From positions 17,684,501 to 17,748,500 of the forward strand of contig CM032133.1 of NCBI GenBank assembly GCA_018894105.1: 64,000 nucleotides of DNA, in the 5' to 3' direction. Each line of letters opens with the position of its first letter. Position 1 is the first letter of the stretch. The notes beneath the pieces were generated by a model, which worked only from the letters and a program-made list of their open reading frames with translations, had not been told where the DNA came from and ran no database searches. Shown one piece after another: positions 48,300-60,144 of this stretch. The DNA comes from Jacaranda mimosifolia. Its lineage: Eukaryota; Streptophyta; Magnoliopsida; Lamiales; Bignoniaceae. The translations under genes were made by a program, and so were the position numbers.

Positions 48300-50340
48300 T
48301 TTGATAGCTGTTGGAATTAATGAACTTTTTTGCAAAGCTAGCGTTGCTACACAATTTTGGTTGAGGCAAACAACTGAAACCCTCGGGAGACGTCCCTGTA
48401 ACGAAATCGAGGAGTGGCCACATAACATGAAGTAGAAGCTAGAGGATACTAGGGTCAAGCCTGTCGGAGAATTCAAGACCATCGAGCTTGAGACAACCTC
48501 GATAAGACCACCAGAATTAGAACCGATTTGGGGAGCCACATGGAGTGTCTAATGGTTGGTTTTCTCAGAAGGAATGTTGATATTTTTGCTTGAAAGACTG
48601 CTGACCTCCAAGAAATCGACCTTAGTATCATCGTCCACCACTTGAACGTGGACCCCTCATTCAAACCAATTAAGTAGAAGATCAGGACCTTCAACGTTGT
48701 AAGGTGGCAGATCATCGAAAATGAGGTCAACAAACTTCTAGAAGCAGGATACATTGTAGAGATCAAATACCCTATTTGGCTTAGTAATGTAGTTCTTGTC
48801 CCTGAAAATGAGGGAAAGTGGGGAATGAATAAAGCATGCCCTAAAGATCCTTACCCGCTGCCTCGTATAGATTTATTAATAGGTTCTACTACTGGTTGCG
48901 ATCTTTTAAGCATGATGGATGTGTTTCAAAGTTGTTACTAAATTTTTATGGTTCCCGAGGACATGGATAAAACCTCATTTGCGATCTCTAATGGTGTTTA
49001 TTATTTTCTGGTCATGCCATTTTGACTCAAAAATACAGGTTCAACCTACTAGAGACTGGTAAATTTTATGTTCAAGAATGAGATCGGAAAGACCATGGAG
49101 GTCTATGTCGACAACATGATCGTTAAAATAGAAAAATAACAAAATCACTTAACCGACCTCAGTTATACATTCTGAATATTACGAGTATTTGGCATGAAAC
49201 TCAACCCAAGCAAGTGCACATTCAGGGTGAGAGGAGACAAGTTTCTGGGCTATATTGTTAGTCAAATAGGCATTTAGGCAAACCCAAAAAATATTCAGGC
49301 TATTCTGGACATCACACCTCCTCGAATAGTCAGGGATGTTCACCGCCTTATCGGAAGAATTATAGCACTAGGGCGATTTCTCGCTTGATTAGCCCATAAG
49401 AGCCTGCCATTTTTCAAAATCCTTAGGAATGTGAGAAAACTCCAGTGGACAAAACAATGCGACTAGGCCCTGGTTGAACTAAAGCAATACCTATCAACAA
49501 CACCAATGCTTGCAAAGCCTAAGGTCGGCGAGGTTTGCATAGTTATTTGGCAGTCTCATTGACAACCATCAGCTCAGTTCTTGTCTTGACCAGATCATCG
49601 ACCTGTGTACTATTACAACAAAGCATTATAGGGCCCTGAGCACAACTATCTGGAGATTGAAAAATTTGCCTTGGATTTGGTCACTACTGCCAGGAAATTG
49701 CTCATTCCATTGTGATCTTTATGAATCAACCATTGAAATAGGTGTTGACGAAACCCAATATGTCAGGAAGATTGACGAAGTGGGCTATTGAGTTAGGGAA
49801 GTTTAACATCACATTCTAACCTCGGATTACCATAAAGCCCAAGTGTTAGCAGACTTTGTCACCGAGAGACTCAACCAACTAGACCAGGACTCCCTTATGT
49901 GGACTTTGTATGTCGATTGTTCAACAACTTCCTCAGAAGGAGGAATTGGCGTTTTTCTATGCTCTCCGTAGGCTGAAGAATACGACTTCACTATTAAACT
50001 CGACTACCCTATTATAAATAATGAGATGGAGTATGAAGCCCTCCTCACTGGTATGAGAATGGCTGTCGAAAGAGGAGTCGAGCAACTGGCATCTATAACT
50101 AATTTTCAACTGGTTGCAGAGCAGTTCGAAGGAAACTTCAAGGCCAAAGAAGCTATAATGAGCAAATATTGGCTGAGGTCAAGCGTTTACAACAAAAGTT
50201 CAGAAAGTTCACCCTCAGCTAAGTTCCTCGATCAGAAAATGAAAGAGCAGATGCACTTTCGAAGTTTGCCAGCTCGACGAAAGAAACCAAAGATAGATCC
50301 ATCACATTTTTGGTCGCTGACAAACCCACCATAGGTGGAC
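48300..50340 (+). pseudogene. Reverse transcriptase and two RNase H domains of the Tat element
   Basis: The RT part runs from about 48550 (EAGYIVEIKYPIWLSNVVLV, 48740) through KDPYPLPRIDLLI (48845) and the polymerase motif at 49104-49115, which reads YVDN instead of YVDD. LNPSKCTF and FLGYIVS (about 49200-49260) follow. The classical RNase H region continues to about 49900 with many stops. A second RNase H of the archaeal type is seen at 50026-50330, with EYEALLTGMRMA and EQFEGNFKAKEAIMSKY in one frame and its DALSKFAS end in another frame. In-frame stops include TGG-to-TAG or TGA changes. Non-functional. Confidence 0.85.
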
Positions 50341-50519
50341 ACGACTAGTGCTTGGTCGGGTAAATCGATGAAGCTACCTCCTCCTGGCAAGATGAAATAA
50401 AGCTCTACCTAAGGGAATGAGTCGTGCCCGAAGATAGAGCACAAACACGTAGGCTCTAGGGTCAAGTGGCGAAGTTCACCCTTGATGAGTATGGTTAACT
50501 CTATAGGAGTCAGTGTCTA

Positions 50520-51630
50520 GACCACCACTTAGATGTTTGACACTAGAATAGGCTCAACAAGTCTTACAAGAAGTGCATTTAGGAATCTATGGCAACCACT
50601 CTGGAGGTCGATCTTTAGCTCACAAAATCATCAAGTATGGGTATTTTTGGCCAACTTTGCTAAAGGACGCCGTCGATTTTGCCAGAAAGTGTCATTATTG
50701 CCAGATCCACTCTAACATACCCCACTAACCTGTATCGACGTTAGTGCCAGTTAATATTATGTAGTCATTTGAAAAAAGAAGAATAGACATAGTCGGCTCT
50801 TTCCCAAAAACCACTGGCCAGAGAAAATTTATGATCGCCGCGATCGAATATTTCATGAAATGAGTCGAGGCAGAGACGGTTCCGAAAATAACCAAAGTGG
50901 CCATCAAAAGTTTCGTATGAAAAAATATTATTTGTTGTTTTGGCTTGCCCAAAGTTTTGATATCAGATAATGAGATGCAGTTCCAGAGTAAGAACATGAG
51001 GAACTCGTGCGAAAGCCTAGGGGTTCAACAACACTTTACCTCAGTTGGAAACCCTCAGGCCAATTGCCAAACGGAGGTCACGAACAGGACTGTCTTAGAC
51101 CATCTCAAGGTTCGACTTGAAGGAACCAGAGCAAGTTGGCCATATGACCTCTCTGGGGTGCTTTGGGCGTATAGAATCACTCCTCGAACTGCCACAAGTC
51201 ACACTCCCTATAGCTTAGTCTGCGGATCAGAAACGATCATCCCAACAGAACTCATACAACACACTACTGGAGTAATCCATTACAACCCGATTAGGAATGA
51301 CTTCGAAAGAGTACTTGACCTCAAGGCAATCAATGAGTTTCATTAGCAGGCATAAATAACAATGCAAAGATACAGATCGAGGATAGTGTAGCATTATATC
51401 AAAGGAGTCCAGCTAAGGAGCTTCAAATTAGGAGACCTTGTCCTCAAAAAGGTTGAAGTGTTAAAGAATGTAAGAAAACTCGACCCAAAATGGGAAAGCC
51501 CACACTCTGTGGTCAAGGTAGCAAAGCACAATCCTACCCACTCGCATATATGAATGGCAACGAGCTCCCTTGACCATGGAATGCGACAAACCTGAAGAAA
51601 TTTTATGTATAAGGAGACCAAGGTCTCCAC
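50520..51630 (+). pseudogene. Integrase of the Tat element, decayed
   Basis: The HHCC zinc domain is readable at about 50525-50712 (ending ARKCHYCQIHSN). The catalytic core shows RIDIVGSFPKTTG (first Asp, about 50785), VLISDNEMQFQSK (second Asp, about 50955) and NPQANCQTEVTNRTVL (Glu, about 51050-51100). The longest open part is 50945-51346 and ends in the GSETIIPTELI segment. A chain of stops interrupts the first half. The C-terminal part continues to about 51610 with frameshifts. All three catalytic acidic residues remain although the frame is lost. Confidence 0.87.
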
Positions 51631-51697
51631 CCGTCTATACTACAACATGATTCCAAATCAATGAATTCTACTTAAATTTCTGCAGCCATCCACTCAC

Positions 51698-52036
51698 GCC
51701 AACAACTAAGGCTTCTAGCCTAAATAAGTAAATAAGTTAATCGTTCAGCTCGACCCTGTAGTCGACCAAAAAATAGTTTCACACCAACAACCATGGCTTC
51801 TAGCATAATTTTATAAACCAGTTCATCGTTTAAATCGACCTCAAAGTCGACCACTAGTTGGTTTGAAGCCACGAGCCAAGGTTTCTGGCCCAAATCAATA
51901 AATGAATATATTGTATAAAGTCAACCTCGTAGTCGCCAAAAAATCGGTTCCAAACTGCAAGCTAAGGTTTTCAACCTAAATTAGTAAACTTGTTGATCAC
52001 TTTAAGTCAACCGCAAAAAGGTTTCAAACTGACTGT
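51698..52036. repeat. Four ~85-bp tandem repeats 3' of pol
   Basis: Units begin near 51698, 51784, 51868 and 51953. Each has an AA(G/C)G(C/T)TT(C/T)(T/C)(A/G)GCC-like core, an AT-rich middle, then TCGACC and AGTCGACC strings. Tat-lineage elements are known for hypervariable tandem repeats in this position, which can seed satellites. Confidence 0.8.
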
Positions 52037-52589
52037 TGATAAAGGAACAAATTAGTCACAATTAGCTATATTATCAAGTGCATCACAACATCGACCTTTC
52101 CGCCGATCATCATAATCAAGCAACGTGAATATCGACCAAAAGCATGATTCAATAAAGATCTAGGGTCGACAATGGCATCAAGCGGACAACTAATTCTATT
52201 TCACGACCTGTCTCAAATAAGTCAAGTCGATTTGAGTGTAGTTAGACTTGTTCAATTATTCCTTTGCAAATCAATATTATGATAGACGACTAACCTAGTC
52301 TCAAATAGGTTAATATTATCCATTCCTTTTTTCAATGGGCACTATTTGACCAATTACATAGAAAACCATTTAGTTTTTTGCTTGTTAATGAAACAAATTC
52401 AAAGATGCAAAACGAATGGGGTGGGTGAGTCGATGCAAGAGTTCATGAAAAAGTTCAAATCTCATACCAAACCAAAATATTTGATTACACAGTTACAAAA
52501 CTATACATAAAATCCATTACAACACCTCTCAGGGCGAACCGAATAAAGGCAAGAAAAATACAATAGAATTTCTGGTTCAACTCGATCCA

Positions 52590-54866
52590 GCCCCTTCCCT
52601 TCCTATCCCCTTTGTGGCAACATCATCGATGGCGTGATTGAGCTCGTTTCTAGAGGGCACATGCACCACTGCTGAGGCCCTTTTAACTCTTGCTCGCGAG
52701 CAGATGTAGGCATGGCCTGGACTACCCTAGTTGGTCCAAAGGGCCCCGCTTCATCATAAAAAAATATGCGCGCCACTTCGAATTTGCCCTTTTTAATCTC
52801 GAATGCAAACTCATCAGCAAACGCAAACTCTTTAGCTACCTCAGCCACCTTGGGGTGGGGAGCAGCAACGAATCCGACCGTAGATGGAGTCTCTTCGACC
52901 GATAGCTCCTCAGGGTACTCCTCGAGTTGCTTAATTCAAAGCAAGCTAATGTGCTCTTTATCCTCGGGCCAAATTTGATAACCCAAAAATTCCAGTTGCT
53001 TCACGGCTTTCTTGAGTGCTTTCTTTGCATCGTCAACTGAAAATACGATGCTTGCGTCCTAAAACATAGAGCACAACATGAACTGCTGCACAACCTCTTA
53101 TCTAATGTCTAGAAGTAAATTGAAAAACTCAACCCAAGCGTACTTGGTCACGTTGTTGTACCTATGGGTTTGACCAATATTGTACGAGGCCTTAGCCTCC
53201 AATTTGCTCTTTTCAGCCACAGCAGCCAGTAGGTAAATATTCTTTAAGTTGCTTAATTCTCTACTGCTGGGAATCGAACTTAGTCTTCACCACCTCAGCA
53301 TCGTTTTGCTCATTTTAGAGGTCCTCATGATCACCAAGGGCCAACTCCGACCTCTAATATATGTGATAGCCCATCTGGCTCACCTGTAACATGGATAACG
53401 ACGAGTTTAATTGAAAAAATAAAACACGAGCATAACAACAATGGATACTCGACCAAATACTTTACTATATTCAAATGATAGATGAACGTTTTAAGCATAT
53501 CTAGCTGGCCCAGCTCAAGTAACTTCTTCTGGTCGGACATGAATAGTTCGGCCATCATCACCTTCAACTGTGCCCCTCCGATCGACCCTACTGACATATT
53601 AAATGGGAGCTATGAATCCCGAGCTCGGTTCCAAACTACGGAGAAAGAAGGTTGGACAATAGAAAACACTTATCGTCGGAACCAGCCCTAAAGAGAGACA
53701 CCCCGGTTGGACTGGTCGGGACCCTAGCCTTCCATTTACCCTTCTTGGCTATAGTTTTCTTTCAAGCAAGTCCACCTTGCTCAAATGCAGACTTCCTTCG
53801 ATAAGGGATGAGTTCGTTGGGCTCAACCGGAGCTACTTAAGCGATAAGTGGAGATGGCAAGGTAACTTTTCGCTCAATTTGCAAAGGCAAAAGAAAATTA
53901 ATAGAAATTGACTAGAAAGTCTGGTAATTTATTACAAAATAATCAATAAGGACGTCTATCTACATAGTTAAGCTTTTGCGGGCAAATCAAGTTAAGCAGG
54001 CGATAAGCTTTCCAGCACCAAAATTTTCTCCTTGATATACCGAGTAGCCTCAATTTGGCCAAATTAGGTTAAATCTCGTAAGAAGGTGTTGGGCCAAGAA
54101 AGGTTCTCATTCCTTGGCATTTCGACGTGCCCCCTCCACCATTCCTGGGAATGTTAAACCCAACTCCCCTCAACACTCGAACATAAAAATAATATCTTTT
54201 CCACTCTTGCTCGTGGGATGAAGTTGGGGTTACCAAGAATGTTCGATGAGGGCGGGCTATGAGATAGTAGAAACTCGACTCCTTGGTATTACCTGACTTG
54301 CGAGACATGGGTAGTTGAAAAAAGTTTGAGAAGTTGGTGAAAGTAGGAGTTTGGTTGTATATTTGCATCAGGGCGATGAAACCATACAGGGTCGAGAAGC
54401 AATTTGGAAGGAGCTAGGTTATGCAAACTTGTAGACTTGTCAGCTGGTCGACTATAGGCTGTGCCAGAGGAAACCTAAGGCCACACTTCAACACTTTTTT
54501 GAATATAGTTATGCACACGGTGGGAGGTTGATGCATCCAATCATCGGGTCCGAGAATAACCAACTCGAACTTCGGAGGAATATGGTACAGTTGCCTAAAC
54601 AACTCAAGGTTACTATGTATGATTTTGGATATAATTTCATTGTAGTAATCGGGTGTGATAACCAACCACGGGGACACATGAGGGCAACTCGGCCCTCCCC
54701 TACCCCCAGCATTGACCCGAGTATCACTTGAAGAGTTAGAGAAAGTGGAGCTGTCGCTACTAGAGTTATTAGACTTGCTAGTCGAGCCATCCCTCCTCCT
54801 AGTCGAACCCACACTTGACTGCATCTCCTTTCTATTGCTCTCCCTATTGCTACCCTCATCAAACAC
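52590..54866 (-). CDS. Antisense extra ORF of the Tat element (plant gypsy-type transposon domain)
   Basis: The minus strand opposite to pol carries a gene-like chain. Its N-terminal exon, 54866-54414, is fully open for 150 codons: a Ser/Asn-rich start, then the domain YYNEIISKIIHSN, LYHIPPKFELVILGPDDW and GLRFPLAQPIVDQL. This matches the pattern of the plant 'putative gypsy type transposon' family (Pfam Transposase_28). It continues in 54368-54069 (SSFYYLIARPHRTFLVT). Near 53597-53331 SIGGAQLKVMMAELF is followed by a plausible 82-base GT-AG intron (53384-53465). The C-terminal coiled-coil-like end, VDDAKKALKKAVKQLEFLGY and AEVAKEFAFADEFAFEIKKG, lies at 53040-52750. Some stops are present, so it may be a pseudogene overall. 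Its function in these elements is unknown. Confidence 0.65.
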
Positions 54867-55251
54867 TCATAACATATTAAATATGCTTAATTTAATTCAA
54901 ATAAGACAAAATTGAAGTACAATTCAAGAGACTTACATGATAGAAGGAATATAACACAATTCAATGAGCAGGAAAGAGCAGTAAAAGTTCAATTTCGACC
55001 CTTCTGGATGCAATAAAAATACAAATGAAGTTTTTCACCGCGCCTATTTATAGGCCTCAGTGTGTGGTAACCCAATCGGCCACATTTATGACATAGCCGC
55101 CACATGACTGTTCACATAGCCCAATGTAACAGTCGCATTAACTGTGCCAGAACCCTAGTCGACTCTTTAACTCCTCATCGAATGTATCCAATATTTTTTA
55201 GATCTGCTACTCTCAATTCCTTTATGTCGATCATCTCCATTAGAACTCGAG

Positions 55252-56068
55252 TGTGGGATTTGTCCCACATTTTGTCTCTGGTCTGGTCGAATTGGACCTA
55301 TTGGGTTATCAGGCCTAACCCATTTGTCATCAACCATGTTATTGATTAGACCCAGCTGCACAGGGCTTTTTCCGCCAGCAGAAATACTGATGCCTTGCCT
55401 TATCGACTGAACTATGGTCGATCAAGCTGAGGAGGGTTAGCGTACCAAAAAGATCTGAACTCAACAGAGTTACCCCATGTCGACCAGAGTTTGCGCAAAC
55501 GACTCTCAGATGGGTATTCACTTCGATCTGAGAGGTCAAATAGACGCGACCATCTCTCTGCCACATTGAATGCTCCAACAAGAGGCATGCCTCCTCATTA
55601 ATAGTGAGTGCCACCACCAATACCAAATTTTCTGCCGCGTTAGGGTAGTGTGTGCCTCTTGTGTATCGCCTTATCCTAAAGGGCTGGAAATAGCGCCACC
55701 TGGAATAGTACATGAGCTGGAGAAGACTTAAAGGCCCCCAGGAATAGATAAAAACCCTTTCTGTATTCACAAAGGTATCGTGGATACATCACCCTCAAGA
55801 TAAAGGCTATAAATAGCCCATTGCCTCCATTCAGCAAGGTATGCTCATTATCACTTAAAGCCCTCACTCTGCTGCTATTCTCTTTAGTCGATTTAGTACT
55901 GACTTGAGCATCGAAGTGACTTAGCCGAGGGCACCTCAGCTAGCCTGATGTGTGCTATTGGTTGTAGGACTCGACCCAGCTATCTCATCGAGACATTTTC
56001 TCGACCTCCCATCTGGTTGATCAGATTGGATCACATCCCAATACACCCCTAACTAGTTTATACCCTCA
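55252..56068 (+). repeat. 3' LTR of the Tat element
   Basis: It starts TGTGGGATTTGTCCCACA, whose two halves form a perfect 7-base inverted repeat, and ends TTTATACCCTCA, possibly three bases further at 56071. It aligns with the 5' LTR from its base 50 or so onward. Contains a TATAAATAGCCCA string near 55808, a likely TATA-type promoter element. Confidence 0.88.
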
Positions 56069-56071
56069 TCA

Positions 56072-56533
56072 ATTTTCTATTTTATTTTCTATTCCAACTT
56101 GATATATATATATGCCGAGTGTATCTAATTCTCAATTAATCATTTATATAAGAAAATATTTAATACACACACTATATATTTATGAATTACAATAGAAGAT
56201 GAGATATAAATTAAAATAAAGAATATAAACTAAATGAGAACAATGAATTTAGATATTAAAAGCTGGATTGTTTGGGTTCTAGAGCATCATTTTCTCATTT
56301 TATACTATTCCAAAAATAAAAAAACGCCATTATTTGTATCATTTTCAGTGAAATCACCATCCATTTTCATTGTCATACCTATAAAAAACCTATAATACCT
56401 GCTAATTTAAAAATAATTAAAATTCACTAACTAATTAAATATTAATTTTTTTTTTCATTCCAAGACAATCTGACCCACATAAAATTTAATACTAATTTTT
56501 CATCAGATCATCATCTACTAACTTATTAAATAA
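56072..56533. other. AT-rich spacer between two retrotransposons
   Basis: No gene or element ends recognised. Confidence 0.45.
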
Positions 56534-56538
56534 TTATT

Positions 56539-57211
56539 TGTTGAAACCAGAAGGGTCTATTGTAAAAATTATGAAATAACAGTAAAGTAATTTAATGAAA
56601 ACTGACAACAAATTTAACATAGTTTGGCGATGTGCCTAATCCACCTAACAAAGAAAAGGATTTTATTGATCTCAAATCAAAGTAACAAGTACAAACTTGA
56701 ATCTCACAAATCTCACGAGAACATCTAACACTCTCGTTCTAAACTTTGTCTTGAGAAACTGACTCAAAAACAGTCTAGAAACCCTCGTGTTATGTCTGTA
56801 TTGAATTGTCCCAAAAGAAAATTGCAATTTATACCCACAATGTAAAGTCCTAGTCTTATAGGGCTTGTATCGTGTGTCGGAGCGCACACCACTTGCGTCC
56901 CCGCTTACATAACTATTGATGCTGCCTGCTTTACTGAGAAAAATCTCGTATCGCGAGCCATATCATGGAGAACTCGCACCAGGGCGTGGTATTCCAATCG
57001 CCCGTGTGCCCTGGCGTACGGAACTTGTGTTGGGGCACGGTATTCCAGTCGTCCGTGTGCCTCCACGCGCGTCGTATCCATTGATATCCATCCCTGCTTT
57101 GCTGGCCGCTGGGGTGTTCTTCTCAAGCCTATTTCGACCGCTTAGCTTCGTTTTTTTTAATTTCTTCCAGTTCTCAGCAATTTAGCCTAAAATTTCAAGG
57201 CAAAATCAACA
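56539..57211 (-). repeat. 3' LTR of the copia element
   Basis: 673 bp, closely matching 62454-63171 along its length; the main differences are indels in the GC-rich middle (about 56880-57090). On the minus strand it begins TGTTGATTTTGCC and ends TTTCAACA. Confidence 0.93.
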
Positions 57212-57274
57212 ATTCTCTATTTTGGCTTGAAATTCACCATCTATTTTCTTTGTCCCTATCTCTAAAAGGGCCTG

Positions 57275-57700
57275 TTATCTGAGTCTGCAAATGTTAACAA
57301 AATTCAAGTAATACTCGAATTTGATTCCTGAAACAGCCTTAGTCAACATATCTGCCAAATTATCCTTAGTCCCAACTTTGTCAATTTGAATGATAGCTTG
57401 AGACACCACATTCCTGACAAAGTGATACCTCACGTTAATATGCTTTATTCTCTTATGAAAAGCTTGATTCTTTGACAAGTGTATAACACTCTGACTATCA
57501 CAAAATATTGAAGTAATATAAGAATCCATACCCATATCCTCAATCAGTCCCTTTAGCCAAATGCCTTCCTTAACACCTTCAGCCAAAGCCATGTACTTAG
57601 CTTTTGTTGTGGACAATGCAACTGATGATTGCAAAGTTGTATTCTAGCTAACCATACAATTTGATACACAAAACACATAGCCTGTTATAGACCTTCTGCT
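57275..57700 (-). pseudogene. Copia RNase H
   Basis: The minus-strand frame 57634-57275 is open for 119 codons: SSVALSTTKAKYMALAEGVK, FCDSQSVIHLSKNQAFH, RIKHINVRYHFVR, then a terminal LADMLTKAV. In intact copia elements the first motif is S-T-T-E-A-E-Y; here both Glu are Lys (G-to-A changes on the coding strand), so a catalytic residue is lost, while the Asp in FCDSQS is kept. The C-terminal TKAV motif before the stop is typical of the polyprotein end. Confidence 0.9.
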
Positions 57701-59160
57701 ATCTAAATCTCCTGCATAATCCGCATCCACATAGCCAATAATTCTAGCAGTAAAATTCAATTAACTATACCTCAAACATCTGTTTGCTGAGCCTCTCAGA
57801 TACCTCATGATCTATTTCATAACCTGCCAATGAATCTTTCCTGGCTTGTGCATGTACCTACTCACAATACTGACTGCATGTGAAATGCTTGGCCTAGTGC
57901 ACACCATAGCATATATCAAACTACATATTGCACTAGCATACAACATATTAGACATGTGATCCACCTCATCCTCAGTACTCGGTGATAGATCTGATGAGAG
58001 CCTGAAATGAGTTGCAAGTGGCGTACTAAATAGCTTAGACTTATCCATCCTAAATCGTTCAAGTACTTTCTCAATGTAATGTTGTTGAGACAAGTATAAC
58101 GTTCATGCGTGTTTGTCCCAGATGAACTCCATGCCCAATATCTTCTTTGCACTGCCTACATCCTTCATCTCAAATTATTCACTTAATTAAGCTTTTAAAT
58201 TGTTGATCTCAGATATATTTTTAGAGGCAATCAACATATTATCAATTTACAACAGCAAATATACGAGAAGGCTATCACTATATTTTTCATAATATACACA
58301 GCAATCATAAATGCTTCTAGTATATCCTATCTTGGTAATAAAAGCATCAAACCTTTGATACTATTGCTTGGGAGACTGCTTCAAGCCATATAAAGACCTC
58401 TTCAAAAGATATGCTTGATTTTATTTCCCAAAAACAATGAATCCCTCTGGTTGGCTCATGTAGATTTGTTCCTCCAACTCACCATGCAGAAATGCCACAT
58501 CTATCTACTCAAGCTCCATATCAAACAGAGCAACCATAGCAAGCAAAACACGAATGGAAGTGTGTTTTACAATTAGGGATAACACTTCATGAAATTCAAC
58601 TCCCTTTCTTTAACTAAAACCCTTAGCAACCAATCGCGCCTTGTATCTAGCATCCTCAACTCTGGGAATCCCTTCCTTTTTCTTGCAGATCCATTTGCAG
58701 CCTACAATCTTCTGCCCTCTGGGTACATCAACCAGCTCTCATGTACTATTCTTGTGTGGAGACTCTATCTCTTCACTCATAATTACAACCCATTTATCAG
58801 AATCTGGCCTAAAAATTACCTTTTTGTATGAGAATGGATCATCTCCTACAAACTCTTCGTCTGAACTTAAAGCATAATCTACCATATCTGAGTAAGCAAA
58901 CCGCTGTGGTGGTTTGATCTGCCTCATCTCCATATCGCGAGCCAAGCGATAATTTTGTAGTTGTTCATTTTTCTGCTGTTGATTAGGTGATAATGTGCTC
59001 TCACCAGCTTCATCTATCACTTTTTGTTTTCCTTTTGAAACTTATGGAGTGTCAAGTTCAAATTCCACCTTCTCCTTAATTGCCTATTAACTGCTTCGTG
59101 CTGCTCCGCCTTCATTATCATCGCAGACTCATCAAATATCACGTCCCTGCTGATAATCAT
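57701..59160 (-). pseudogene. Copia reverse transcriptase, catalytic motif destroyed
   Basis: Recognisable pieces include QQHYIEKVLERFRMDKSKLF and SISHAVSIVSRYMHKPGK (58090-57830), and the linker QPPQRFAYSDMVDYALSS-like segment between integrase and RT (about 58950-58870; the visible residues are IKPPQRFAYSD). The YVDD motif at 58249-58238 reads stop-Ile-Asp-Asn, so polymerase activity is gone. Stops are scattered, most of them explained by Trp or Gln codons changed by G-to-A or C-to-T. The RT would copy the element RNA in cytoplasmic particles. Confidence 0.88.
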
Positions 59161-59179
59161 CTTGGAGCTCTTATCATCA

Positions 59180-60144
59180 TTACACCATAAACGATAACAT
59201 TTTAATCCATCCTAGAAATATGCACTTCCTAGCCCTCGACTCAAGCTTTCCACCCCAGACATGAGCATAGGCTGGGCACCTAAATACTCTTAGATTTGAG
59301 TAATCAGCAGGAGACCCGAACCAAATTGCCATTGGTGTCTTGCAACCTAAAGCAACTAATGGTGACCTATTCACCAAGTAACAAGTAGTGTTAATTGCTT
59401 TTGCCCAAAAATCCTTGGACAATCCGGCGTTAAAGAGCATACATCTAGCTCTCTCTAAAATAGTTTTGTTCATCCGTTCTGCAACTCCATTATGTACAAC
59501 TGTGCTATGCCTCACAATTCCTTCCTTATCGCATAATTCCTGAAATTTCTTGTTGCAGAACTCCAATCCCTTGTCAGTTCTCAAGCTCTTGATCTCCTTT
59601 CCTGTCTGCTTCTTGATTAAGATTTTCCATTGCTTGAAGTTAACAAACACCTCATCCTTATGCTTTAGTATGTACACCCACACTCTTCGTGAGAAGTCAT
59701 CAATGAATGTCAGAATGTACTTGGCACCTTCCTTTGAAGGAACCTAAGAAGACCCCTAAAGATCTGAGTGAATATAATCCAAGGTGCGCTTGGTCTTATG
59801 AACTGCAGTGCCGAATTTCACCATGTGCTGCTTTTTAAGAACACATTGCTCGCAGAAATCCAGCTCTCCAGTCTTTTCTCCACAAAGTAATCCTCGTTTG
59901 TTTAGTTCTAACATCCCCCTCTCACTCGTATGCCCAAGCCGCATATGCCATAATCTCGTAGTATCATTGACAGATGAAGAAATAGCTGCAGTACCAAAAA
60001 CTGTGCTACCCTGCAATATGTAAAGGCCATTCCACTTGTCTCCCTTCATGATAAGCAATGGACATTTGGAAACCCGTAAAACTCCATCTCGAGCTCTATA
60101 CTCATAATCATTTTTGTCTAGAGTACCCAGCGATATTAGATTTT
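59180..60144 (-). pseudogene. Copia GAG-pre-integrase and integrase
   Basis: The zinc-binding part WHMRLGHTSERGMLELN...CEQCVLKK (about 59970-59830) keeps its H-H-C-C residues. The core retains FIDDFSRRVWVY (first Asp, about 59700), SLRTDKGLEFCN (second Asp, about 59570) and HNGVAERMNKTILE (Glu, about 59490), so the triad is intact. The frame breaks between the two parts at two stops near 59756, where Trp and Gln would be expected. The core frame 59683-59180 is open for 167 codons. The upstream border at 60144 is the edge of the unclassified insertion. Confidence 0.92.

Larger units (their letters stand above)
45249..56071 (+). mobile_element. Tat-type Ty3/gypsy LTR retrotransposon, 10.8 kb, inactive
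   Basis: Two LTRs of about 0.82-0.87 kb flank, in order, a primer-binding site, gag, protease, RT, RNase H, a second (archaeal-type) RNase H, integrase, tandem repeats and a minus-strand extra ORF. A second RNase H and an antisense ORF with the plant 'gypsy type transposon' domain are features known for the Tat lineage. Every sense gene has stops or shifts. The LTRs agree at only about four in five bases by eye, many differences being C/T or G/A, so the insertion is old. A target duplication is not certain: ATTTC before the element and ATTTT after it agree at 4 of 5. Confidence 0.92.

Noticed and set aside
56069..56073. TCAAT as right TSD of the Tat element
   Set aside because: The left flank reads ATTTC; only the alternative ATTTT after 56071 is similar, and the rearranged 5' LTR makes any TSD unreliable.
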